From: an uncultured Oscillospiraceae bacterium
Lineage (GTDB): Bacteria > Bacillota > Clostridia > Oscillospirales > Oscillospiraceae
Direction of reading: 5' to 3'
DNA length: 6,668 nt
Assembly (NCBI GenBank): GCA_947627085.1
Contig: CANQUO010000118.1
Span: 1-6,668 of the forward strand
The position numbers were made by a program, and so were the translations under genes. Positions 1-6,648 of the stretch are shown piece by piece; the first letter of the stretch is position 1, and every line of letters starts with the position of its first letter. The notes beneath the pieces are model-generated. The model was given only the letters and a program-made list of their open reading frames with translations, did not search any database and was not told where the DNA came from.

Positions 1-327
1 CATTGGCGCGCCGAGGCTCACGCCCTCAAAGGCAAGGCCGTTGCCGCCGCACTCGGTGTTGGCCGCCAAGAGAAGCGGTATCTTCGCCATCTCCTGTATC
101 CGCCGATGGGTACTCTGTATTTCCGCCGCCGCGCCGGGGCGGTACATCATGCCGCCAACCCCCAGCTCCGCCACGGTGTGGTGGAGGGAGGAGTCGTCGC
201 TGGCGTACCCCATGGGGCAAAATACCTGCCCCACCTTCTCACGGAGTGTCATGGAGGACAGCGTCTCCTCCACCCACTTTATCTGTTCGTCGTTTAAATA
301 AAAGGGTCGGGCTTTAAGGTCTATCAT
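1..327 (-). CDS. GH3 family glycoside hydrolase, N-terminal part (cut by left window edge)
   Basis: This is the first 109 codons of a glycoside hydrolase family 3 enzyme; the rest lies beyond base 1. Translation starts at ATG 327-325, after a strong AAAGGAGGA ribosome binding site (343-335) inside the end of the rhamnosidase gene. The stop of that gene and this ATG are separated by only three A's. What can be seen matches the start of a GH3 barrel: an amphipathic lead-in, then SSMTLREKVGQ (residues 24-34), the strand GVGGMMYR (56-63), and IPLLLAANTECGGNGLA (83-99), the position where GH3 enzymes carry the loop after the third barrel strand. GH3 members are retaining beta-glucosidases, beta-xylosidases or beta-N-acetylglucosaminidases. 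The nucleophile Asp and the acid/base are not in view, so specificity cannot be read. There is no signal peptide, so it is probably cytoplasmic. As last visible gene of the operon it may remove beta-linked sugars after the side-chain enzymes have acted. Confidence 0.88.
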   Translation of the reverse strand, partial: MIDLKARPFYLNDEQIKWVEETLSSMTLREKVGQVFCPMGYASDDSSLHHTVAELGVGGMMYRPGAAAEIQSTHRRIQEMAKIPLLLAANTECGGNGLAFEGVSLGAPM

Positions 328-330
328 TTT

Positions 331-3072
331 TCAGTCCTCCTTTATGTATTTAAGCTCAAATAAGGCGCCCGCCGCCCGCGTCACGTTCTCGGCCCCAAGT
401 CCCAGCCAGGGCATATCCCGAAGCTCCCGGAGCGTAAGGCCCAGGTCCTCCACGTTTCCTCCCTCCGCCATGGCGGCAAGGGGCGGCAGGACGTCCCGCA
501 GGAGCTTCACGGCCTCACTGTCCCCGGCCACGTCGCCGAGAAGCGAATCCCAAGTGTATACGCACCGGTAGTCCCGGTCGGGAGTGTAGACTATATCGTG
601 CTTGCCGGGGGAGAGCGTCTCCGCCTCCCGCTCCGGGAGTCTGAGCTCGGCCTCGCAGTCAAAGGGCACGGTGACATGTACGCTGAGCTCGCCGGTATCT
701 CCTATCTTCCAGCTCACGGCGTATTTGCCGTAGGGGGAGAGATATTCACACTCCATGTGCCCCAGCCTCGCGTCGACTGTGGGCTCTATCACCGCTTTCT
801 TATATCCCGGAGCCGCCGGGCGGAGCCCCGCCAGGTGCCGGACGGCGTAATTTATAACGGAGCCGTAGGCGTAGTGATTGAGGGAGTTCATGCCGGTGCC
901 GGATATGGAGCCGTCGTCCAGCACCGAGTTCCACCGCTCCCAGATGGTGGTGGCCCCCAGGTCCACGCAGTGGAGCCAGCTTGGAAAGTCGTGGGACAGG
1001 AACATGTGAAGGGCAATGTCCCCCATGCCGTTCTCCGCCAGCGTCTCGCAGAGAAGCGGCGCTCCGGCAAAGCCGCATTTTATCCTGAAGCCGTCAAGCT
1101 TCAGCCTCGCCCGAAACCCCCTTATAAGGGCCTCCCTGTCCCGGTAAAGGCCGAATTTCAGGGCGATTATGTACCCGGCCTGAGTTGTGACCGCCAGCCT
1201 GCCCGCCGGGGTGAAGTATTCATTCAAAACGGCGGCCTTTATGTTCTCGGCAAGCTTTTCGTATTTTTCAGCGTCCTCCATATACCCCAGCACTTTAGCG
1301 GCCCGGGCGGTCTTGACCGTGGAGGCGTAGTAGTACACGCACCCCACATACCCGTCCTCGGTGCCGCCCTTCATGCTCTGGTCCGTGACGCCGTCCATTG
1401 CCAGCCAGTCGCCGAAGGTGAAGTTGCAGTCATATAGATACGTCTCCCGCCCGTGGCGCTCAATGTCGCACCGGGTAATCCAGTCCACCCAGTCGCGCAT
1501 GAGGGGGTACTGCTCACGCAAAAGTCCCTCGTCGGCGAAGGCCTCATAGACGGTATCCGGTATAAACGTCGCCGCGTCAGCCCAGACGGCGGCCCCGCCG
1601 GGGGCCACGCCGAAGTTGGGAAGATACGCCGCCACGGAGCCCCCGTGCTTTACCTGGTCAAGGCGCATATCCCAGAGGAATTTACGGTAAAAGGCCCGCG
1701 TGTCCATGAAGAAGCTGGCCGTGGGGGCAAAGACCTGGGCGTCCCCGGTCCAGCCCAGCCGCTCGTCCCGCTGTGGGCAGTCCGTGGGCATGTCAACGAA
1801 GTTTGACCGAAGGCCCCAGAGGCCGTTTTCAATTAGCCTGTTCACGTCCCGCCGCCCGGTCGCAAGATAGCCCGTGCGCTCCATATGGGAATGCAGCACC
1901 ACGCCCCGGAAGTCCTCGGCGCGGAGCTCGTCCGGCCAGCCCTCCACCTTCACATACCTGAACCCCATGTAGGTAAACGTGGGGCTCACCCACTCGTTTA
2001 CCCCGCCGGATACGTACTCCACACGGACCTTGGCCGTGCGGTAGTTGTCGTTATAGAAATTGCCGTTTTGAAGTATCTCCCCGTGGGTGAGTACGATTTT
2101 TGTGCCCCAGGAAAGATCCGCGTGAAAGCGCACAAATCCGGAGAAATTCTGCCCGAGGTCCAGCACCGTCTCCCCGGCGGGGGTGTGGATAATTTCGCGT
2201 ACCGGGAGCTCCAGCTCCTCCGTAAGCGGCGGACTTATCCGGTCCACGAGGTTTTTCTGAATGTCAAGGCACACGGCATTAACACTCTCGCCCCTTATGG
2301 TCCTGTCGATCGTCTCCCCGTCGTATATGTCGGAGAAGGTTATCTGGGAGGGCCGATAGGTCCAGCTCTCGTCCGTGGCCAGCACCTCCACGGTGGAGCC
2401 GTAATTTATGTGCAGCTCCGCAATTAGCGCGAAGCGGTCGCCGTAGAGTGCCTGGCCCCCCTCGTAGCCCAGCCGCCCCTTGCACCAGCCGTTGCCCAGC
2501 TTTACGCCGATGAGGTTTTCCTTGTCCAAAAGCTCCGTCACGTCGTAGGCGCAGACCTGCACGGCGTTGTTGTAATCGTTGAAAAAGGGCGCTAAATGGT
2601 CATTGCCCACCTTTTTCCCGTTTATCTCCGCCTCAAAAAGCCCAAGACCGGTGATATAGAGCCGCGCGGACTGGGGCTTTTCGGGGAGGGTGAAGGACTT
2701 TTCAAATACCGGGTGGAAGCTGTCGGCCGGCCTTTGGCCTATCCACTTGCCGGCCCACCTCTCGCCAAGCTTGCCTGTCTCGAAAAACGCGGTCCCTTCG
2801 GCCTCGTCGCCGGCGTCCCCGGTGACGCTGACCTTGACGAAGTAGCGCCTTCTTGGGGAGAGCGTAAGGTCGAAGCTCACGCCGGAGCACGGAAGTTTAC
2901 CTTCCTTTTCGGTGACGACGTCCCGAAATTCAGGGTCCTTCGCAATGGTGACGGCACTCAGTGTACTTTTTTGGCTCTCCGCCGCCTCTACGCGCCAACT
3001 CACGGTAACGTGGCTGAAGTCATACCCCAAGGGCGAGTCAAGGCCGTTTATTTTGATATTCGAAATTTTCAT
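331..3072 (-). CDS. GH78 alpha-L-rhamnosidase, cytoplasmic, with extra C-terminal helical tail
   Basis: A 913-residue inverting glycosidase expected to release terminal alpha-L-rhamnose from plant glycosides or oligosaccharides. Visible layout: an N-terminal Fn3-like domain (about 1-100, with LDSPLGYDF and SWRVE); a jelly-roll domain (about 115-270, with EINGKKVG at 149-156, KLGNGW at 191-196 and YDGE at 250-253); a beta domain (about 290-395, with LDLGQNFSGF at 304-313 and YMGFRYV at 368-374); the (alpha/alpha)6 catalytic barrel (about 400-750); and a C-terminal beta-sandwich (about 750-833). The barrel has the family signature TDCPQRDERLGWTGD (430-444); by family knowledge E437 is the likely general acid. 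E712 in TTIWERW (708-714) is the likely base, followed by the conserved LNHYAYG (731-737). Residues about 840-913 form an additional predicted helical tail. There is no signal peptide. The ATG at 3072 overlaps the GH43 stop as ATGA and follows GGAGGG with a 6-base spacer. Family assignment is very secure; the exact substrate is not known. Confidence 0.97.
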   Translation of the reverse strand: MKISNIKINGLDSPLGYDFSHVTVSWRVEAAESQKSTLSAVTIAKDPEFRDVVTEKEGKLPCSGVSFDLTLSPRRRYFVKVSVTGDAGDEAEGTAFFETGKLGERWAGKWIGQRPADSFHPVFEKSFTLPEKPQSARLYITGLGLFEAEINGKKVGNDHLAPFFNDYNNAVQVCAYDVTELLDKENLIGVKLGNGWCKGRLGYEGGQALYGDRFALIAELHINYGSTVEVLATDESWTYRPSQITFSDIYDGETIDRTIRGESVNAVCLDIQKNLVDRISPPLTEELELPVREIIHTPAGETVLDLGQNFSGFVRFHADLSWGTKIVLTHGEILQNGNFYNDNYRTAKVRVEYVSGGVNEWVSPTFTYMGFRYVKVEGWPDELRAEDFRGVVLHSHMERTGYLATGRRDVNRLIENGLWGLRSNFVDMPTDCPQRDERLGWTGDAQVFAPTASFFMDTRAFYRKFLWDMRLDQVKHGGSVAAYLPNFGVAPGGAAVWADAATFIPDTVYEAFADEGLLREQYPLMRDWVDWITRCDIERHGRETYLYDCNFTFGDWLAMDGVTDQSMKGGTEDGYVGCVYYYASTVKTARAAKVLGYMEDAEKYEKLAENIKAAVLNEYFTPAGRLAVTTQAGYIIALKFGLYRDREALIRGFRARLKLDGFRIKCGFAGAPLLCETLAENGMGDIALHMFLSHDFPSWLHCVDLGATTIWERWNSVLDDGSISGTGMNSLNHYAYGSVINYAVRHLAGLRPAAPGYKKAVIEPTVDARLGHMECEYLSPYGKYAVSWKIGDTGELSVHVTVPFDCEAELRLPEREAETLSPGKHDIVYTPDRDYRCVYTWDSLLGDVAGDSEAVKLLRDVLPPLAAMAEGGNVEDLGLTLRELRDMPWLGLGAENVTRAAGALFELKYIKED
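335..343 (-). promoter_or_regulatory. Ribosome binding site of the GH3 gene
   Basis: AAAGGAGGA on the minus strand sits 7 bases before the ATG at 327 and is encoded within the last codons of the GH78 gene. It is the strongest Shine-Dalgarno match in the window. It supports both the GH3 start and translational coupling to the rhamnosidase, whose TGA (333-331) lies between the site and the ATG. Confidence 0.8.
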
Positions 3073-4499
3073 CCGTCGCCCTCCAGCTCAAATTTCAAAA
3101 AATCCACCGCTCCCTCGCCCACATACACAAAGCACAGCTGTGTCACGGGGTAGGGCGAGTTGCGCTCAATGGTTGCGGAATATTTTGTCCACTCAGCGGT
3201 GGGCTCCACCGGTATCCACACCAGTGCCGTCTCCTCCACGTAGGTCCCTACCAGAAGCTGGCCCGTGCCGGCGCCCCGGAGCCAGACGGATATGCCCCGT
3301 ATGCCCGTGAGGTCAAAATATTTAAATACCGCCAAGCTGTCGCTTGTCATGTTGGCTATGTACTGAACGCCGTCGGGGCCTTGGGTGAAATAGGGGTGGT
3401 AGTCCTCGATCTGGCCGCCCACCGGGTACATCCGCGCCCCCTTGGCGCTCATGAGGTTGCAGGCGATCCGGGCATCATAAACGCCCCGCCCGGGAAGCGG
3501 TTCGCCGTTTAATCCGCAACTGGTGATCTCCACCTGCGGGATGGTGCCGTCGGGCAAAATCTCGATCCTCTCCGCGCACCCCTGACGGGAAAACTGGCCG
3601 CGATTGGTATGCCGGTGGTAGAATACATACCACTGGCCGTCTATTTCCACGATGCTCCCGTGATTATTGCCGGTGTAGTTGGACGCCTCCTCCGGGCCCG
3701 TGCCCTCAAGGCCAATATCGCCGTTGGAGATTATTGTCCCCCCGTACTTAAAGCTCCCCAGGGGCGTATCGCAGGTGGCGTAGCACAGCTCGTGGCTCAA
3801 AAGGGAGGAGTAGATGAAGTAGTATTTTTCGCCCACCTTCCGCATGGACGGGGCCTCGAAAAACTCGTGGCCGTCAAAATCCGTGTCCCCGGCGTTAGCC
3901 CAGCAGGGGGCGATAAAGTGGATGTCCGATTTCACCGTGAGCATGTCGGGCTCCATCTCCACCCCCATGCACCCCCGGTCCGGGACCTTTTTCATCTCCC
4001 CGAAGAGGTTCGGCGAGCAAAAGCCGGTGTAGAGGTAAATTCTCCCATTGTCGTTCAAAAGCCCCGGGTCGAACTGAAAGGGGTCGCCCTCGCGCCTGCC
4101 CAAAAGCGTCCCGTCGGGCCAGCGGACGTGGCCGTAAAACTCGTATTTTCCGGCGGGCGTGTCGCAGACGGCCACGGATACCACGCCCTCAAAATCAAAG
4201 CAGTAGTATAGATAGTACCGCCCGTCCGGGCCCCGGCAGACATCCGGCGCGAAAAGGAGCCTGTCGGGGCCGGTACAAAGGGGGTCGCGGAGCTTGTCGT
4301 ATATCTCCCCCTCACACCGCCAGTCGCCCGGATCGTCCACCGGAGCCGACCAGCAGACGTAGTTTTCCACGCAGAATTTATCCCCGCCGAAGCGGTCGTG
4401 ACTGCCAAATACGTACACCCGCCCGTCAAAGACGTGTGGCTCCCCGTCGGGGACGTACTCCCACCCCGGCAGGTACGGATTGAACGCCGTCTTTTTCAC
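3069..4499 (-). CDS. GH43 family glycoside hydrolase with C-terminal CBM6-like domain
   Basis: A 476-residue inverting glycosidase of the GH43 five-blade propeller family, whose members are mostly alpha-L-arabinofuranosidases and beta-xylosidases. The three catalytic acids are visible: the base D18 in YVPDGEPHVF (15-24), the pKa-modulating D144 in FQFDPGLL (141-148), and the acid E215 in HEFFEAPSMRK (211-221). H280 in GNNHGS (277-282) fits the conserved central histidine. Residues about 365-476 look like a beta-sandwich of CBM6 type, with aromatic-rich strands and the ending VDFLKFELE. No signal peptide is seen, and 16 cysteines spread along the chain fit a reducing cytoplasm. Start choice: the open frame reaches a TTG at 4526 (GAGG with only a 4-base spacer), but family members I recall begin close to KKTAFNPYLP. 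I therefore prefer GTG 4499-4497, preceded by GGGGG with an 8-base spacer. The gene ends in ATGA overlap with GH78. It may remove arabinose or xylose branches, but the sequence alone does not settle substrate. Confidence 0.95.
   Translation of the reverse strand: MKKTAFNPYLPGWEYVPDGEPHVFDGRVYVFGSHDRFGGDKFCVENYVCWSAPVDDPGDWRCEGEIYDKLRDPLCTGPDRLLFAPDVCRGPDGRYYLYYCFDFEGVVSVAVCDTPAGKYEFYGHVRWPDGTLLGRREGDPFQFDPGLLNDNGRIYLYTGFCSPNLFGEMKKVPDRGCMGVEMEPDMLTVKSDIHFIAPCWANAGDTDFDGHEFFEAPSMRKVGEKYYFIYSSLLSHELCYATCDTPLGSFKYGGTIISNGDIGLEGTGPEEASNYTGNNHGSIVEIDGQWYVFYHRHTNRGQFSRQGCAERIEILPDGTIPQVEITSCGLNGEPLPGRGVYDARIACNLMSAKGARMYPVGGQIEDYHPYFTQGPDGVQYIANMTSDSLAVFKYFDLTGIRGISVWLRGAGTGQLLVGTYVEETALVWIPVEPTAEWTKYSATIERNSPYPVTQLCFVYVGEGAVDFLKFELEGDG
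3079..3084 (-). promoter_or_regulatory. Ribosome binding site of the GH78 gene
   Basis: GGAGGG on the minus strand lies 6 bases before the ATG at 3072, inside the last codons of the GH43 gene. It supports the chosen rhamnosidase start and reinitiation through the ATGA overlap (3072-3069). Confidence 0.7.
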
Positions 4500-4518
4500 G
4501 CGTTTCACCCCCAGGTAA

Positions 4519-5208
4519 TCAATCAAGTGTCCTCAATATAGGCAAAAGGGCCTCCAATATGGGCTTATACCCGTCGGCATACATGTGCATTCCCTCTACG
4601 GTAATGTCGGGGCGCATATCGCCCTTCTCGTCCGTTATACAGCCGTTGAGGTCAAGAAACTCAGCGCCGATTTTATCGGCCAGCTCCCTCACCGCCCGGT
4701 TTGCCGATTCTATGCGCTCATTGGTGCGGTGCCGGAACAGTCCCCTGATATACGGGTTCCTGTTGCCCACCTCCGGGCAGGTGGGGTAGTAGGCCAGCAT
4801 ATATATCCTCGTATCCGGCAGCCTCTCCCTTATGGCCCTCAGTATGTCCTCATACCGGGACATGAGCTCGCCTTCTACGTAATCCGGCCCGTTTAAATCG
4901 TTTGTGCCGATGTTGATGAAGATGTATTTGGGCGCAAGGTCAAATACGCAAGTCTCAAGCGCCGCCCGGAGCTCAGATGTGGTATATCCGCCGATGCCCC
5001 GGTTGTAAACGAGAAGCGGGAGCTTTTCCCCCTCAATGAGCTCCAAAATTGGAAACTGCTCCATGAGGGAGGAGCCCACGAACAGTATCTGCCCCGGCTT
5101 TACGAATTTGTTGAGCCTTTTATACCGCTCCAGCTTATCCGCCTTGTCCGCGGCCTCGCGCTCAGCGTAAAATTTGCCCATCAGGGCCCCTATTTCAGCC
5201 TCAGTCAC
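4519..5208 (-). CDS. SGNH/GDSL-type hydrolase, probable esterase (PAF acetylhydrolase-like)
   Basis: A 229-residue single-domain SGNH hydrolase, most likely an esterase removing acetyl or similar acyl groups from sugars. The blocks are clear: nucleophile S47 in FVGSSLMEQFP (43-53), oxyanion glycine in NRGIGGYTT (69-77), N103 in INIGTND (98-104), and the catalytic His H208 in VEGMHMY (204-210). Order and spacing resemble the platelet-activating-factor acetylhydrolase branch. At the position where the catalytic Asp of the DxxH block normally sits there is Glu (E205), although D201 is close by. There is no signal peptide or membrane segment, so it should be cytoplasmic. Start: ATG 5241 would overlap GH1 by 32 bases and has no good ribosome binding site. 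GTG 5208-5206 follows GGAGAGGAG by 7 bases and begins one base after the GH1 stop, so it is preferred. Its place among glycosidases suggests it deacylates the same imported glycoside. Substrate is inferred only. Confidence 0.92.
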   Translation of the reverse strand: MTEAEIGALMGKFYAEREAADKADKLERYKRLNKFVKPGQILFVGSSLMEQFPILELIEGEKLPLLVYNRGIGGYTTSELRAALETCVFDLAPKYIFINIGTNDLNGPDYVEGELMSRYEDILRAIRERLPDTRIYMLAYYPTCPEVGNRNPYIRGLFRHRTNERIESANRAVRELADKIGAEFLDLNGCITDEKGDMRPDITVEGMHMYADGYKPILEALLPILRTLD

Positions 5209-5209
5209 C

Positions 5210-6562
5210 TCAAAGCTCCTCTCCGTTTGTCTCAATGACATGCCTATACCAGTATCCGGAGTCCTTTATGGTCCGCTCCATGGTCCGGTAGTCCACGTAA
5301 ATTAGCCCAAAGCGTATATCATACCCCTGGTTCCACTCCATGTTGTCCATGACGGACCAGACGTTGTAGCCTATGACCGGCACCCCGTCGTCCACGGCCC
5401 TCTTGAGCTCTAAAATATACCGGTGGAGGAAGTCCTCTCTCTGCTTATCGTGCACGCCGCCGTCAAGGCTCACCCAGTCCATGCCCGCCATGCCGTTTTC
5501 CGTGACCATGATGGGCTTTTTGTACCGCTCATAGAGGAATTTTGGCGACCAGTACATGACCTCCGGCGTCACCTCCCATCCGCTCATGGTCCGGGGGGAG
5601 CCCTGATAGGCGTACTCGCCGTAGATTTCTCTTGGCGTATCGTGGGGCGTCGTGCCCTTGTAGGCGTTGAAGCCGTAAAAATCCAGTGGTGCAGATATAA
5701 GCTCCATGTCCTCCGGGCTGAATATGGCCATCTCCTCCGGATATGTCTTATACGCCCCCTCCGGGAAGCGGCCTCGGAATATAGGATCGGCCCACCAGCT
5801 ATTTTGCATGGTAAAGCCGTATTTGTCAAAGTCAAATGATCTCTCCCGGGCAATTTTTACATCCTCCGGGCTGTCCGTTTTCGGAAGATACACATCCCCC
5901 GTTGGCGCAAGGCCGATGATGGGAGATAGTTTCGCCCGCTCCCTTAAGACCCTCACGGCCCTTCCGTGGGAGCGCAGGACGTTTTTCGTGACGCCTATCT
6001 GCCCTTTGGCGTCAAGGCGCTTGCATGGCGGGTGAGCGCCAACGAAGTACCCAAGCCCCACGAACATTTGGGGCTCATTGATGGTCATCCAATACCGCAC
6101 CCGGTCGGAGAGAGCGTCGCAGACCACCTTCACGTAATCGACGAACCAGTCCTCAATCTCCGGGTTCTCCCAGCCTCCCCGCTTTTCTAAAGCAAGAGGC
6201 AGGTCCCAGTGGTAGAGGGTGACCAGAGGCTCAATATTGTGCTTTTTAAGCTCGTCAACAAGGTCGGAGTAAAACCGAAGCCCCGCCTCGTTGACCTGTC
6301 CGGTCCCCTCGGGTATGACCCGGGACCAGCTTATGGAAAAGCGAAGGGCGCGAAGGCCCATCTTCGCCATCAGCTCCACGTCGGAGCGCATTTTGTGGTA
6401 AAAATCGCAGGCCACGTTGCCTGTCTCGCCGTGGGCGGCGAAATTGGGGTCAGTCACGGCCTCGTCCCATATGCTCATGCCCTTGCCGTCGGCGTCAAAG
6501 CCGCCCTCCACCTGATAGGCCGCGCAGGACGCGCCCCAGAGAAAATCCTTGGAAAAGCCCAT
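5210..6562 (-). CDS. GH1 family beta-glycosidase (beta-glucosidase), cytoplasmic
   Basis: A 450-residue retaining beta-glycosidase of the (beta/alpha)8 barrel family GH1, a typical length. It opens with the family N-terminal signature FLWGASCAAYQVEGG (7-21; Q17 binds the glycone), followed by HWDLP (118-122), the acid/base E163 in TINEP (160-164), NAY (299-301) and the nucleophile E355 in VTENG (353-357). The glycone site is of the unphosphorylated-sugar type: W402, E409 and W410 are kept. The Ser-Lys-Tyr set of 6-phospho-beta-glycosidases is absent (E409, I416 and F418 at those places). The substrate is therefore probably a free beta-glucoside, or a galactoside or fucoside, not a PTS product. 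Start: the frame extends to a TTG at 6598 inside a hairpin arm, but ATG 6562 follows GGGAGGAG by 5 bases and gives the standard GH1 N-terminus. The stop lies one base before the SGNH start. It is the first gene of the visible operon and should release beta-linked glucose from imported glycosides. Confidence 0.97.
   Translation of the reverse strand: MGFSKDFLWGASCAAYQVEGGFDADGKGMSIWDEAVTDPNFAAHGETGNVACDFYHKMRSDVELMAKMGLRALRFSISWSRVIPEGTGQVNEAGLRFYSDLVDELKKHNIEPLVTLYHWDLPLALEKRGGWENPEIEDWFVDYVKVVCDALSDRVRYWMTINEPQMFVGLGYFVGAHPPCKRLDAKGQIGVTKNVLRSHGRAVRVLRERAKLSPIIGLAPTGDVYLPKTDSPEDVKIARERSFDFDKYGFTMQNSWWADPIFRGRFPEGAYKTYPEEMAIFSPEDMELISAPLDFYGFNAYKGTTPHDTPREIYGEYAYQGSPRTMSGWEVTPEVMYWSPKFLYERYKKPIMVTENGMAGMDWVSLDGGVHDKQREDFLHRYILELKRAVDDGVPVIGYNVWSVMDNMEWNQGYDIRFGLIYVDYRTMERTIKDSGYWYRHVIETNGEEL
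5216..5224 (-). promoter_or_regulatory. Ribosome binding site deciding the SGNH hydrolase start
   Basis: GGAGAGGAG on the minus strand is encoded by the last GH1 codons (Gly-Glu-Glu) and ends 7 bases before GTG 5208. The alternative ATG at 5241 lies upstream of this site and is preceded only by TATAGGC. This favours the shorter protein. Confidence 0.7.
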
Positions 6563-6567
6563 TTTTA

Positions 6568-6575
6568 CTCCTCCC
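6568..6575 (-). promoter_or_regulatory. Ribosome binding site of the GH1 gene
   Basis: GGGAGGAG on the minus strand is followed by the 5-base spacer TAAAA and ATG 6562. It is a strong match that fixes the GH1 start at MGFSKDFLWG rather than at the in-frame TTG 12 codons upstream. Confidence 0.8.
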
Positions 6576-6596
6576 GTAAACTCATTTTTATACGGC

Positions 6597-6625
6597 AAGG
6601 GCCGCTCCGCCCGGGAGCGGCCCTT
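6597..6625. terminator. Perfect 12-bp GC-rich hairpin upstream of GH1 (terminator-like or leader hairpin)
   Basis: The arms AAGGGCCGCTCC (6597-6608) and GGAGCGGCCCTT (6614-6625) are perfectly complementary around the 5-base loop GCCCG. On the plus strand the right arm runs into TTTT (6624-6627), like an intrinsic terminator. On the minus strand, the direction of the operon, the hairpin is preceded by AAAA but followed by GCCGTATAAAAATG with no T-run. It could end or protect the 3' end of a gene entering from the right edge, stop antisense transcription, or act as a leader hairpin for GH1. The structure is certain from the sequence; the role is not. Confidence 0.55.
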
Positions 6626-6648
6626 TTGGACACACTTTTTATATTCGC

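Noticed and set aside
3..317. Plus-strand open frames at the left edge
   Set aside because: The minus strand here encodes an unmistakable GH3 N-terminus with a strong ribosome binding site. The plus-strand translations are Arg/Pro-rich and low in information.
598..1437. Long open frame on the plus strand (279 codons), and similar ones at 1885-2427, 2596-3153 and 3609-4211
   Set aside because: They lie antisense to clear glycosidase genes with intact catalytic motifs. Their translations show no recognisable domains and look like mirror frames of GC-rich codon usage.
6563..6598. N-terminal extension of GH1 to TTG 6598
   Set aside because: The start would sit inside the arm of the perfect hairpin and has no ribosome binding site. 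The ATG at 6562 has a strong one and gives the normal GH1 N-terminus.
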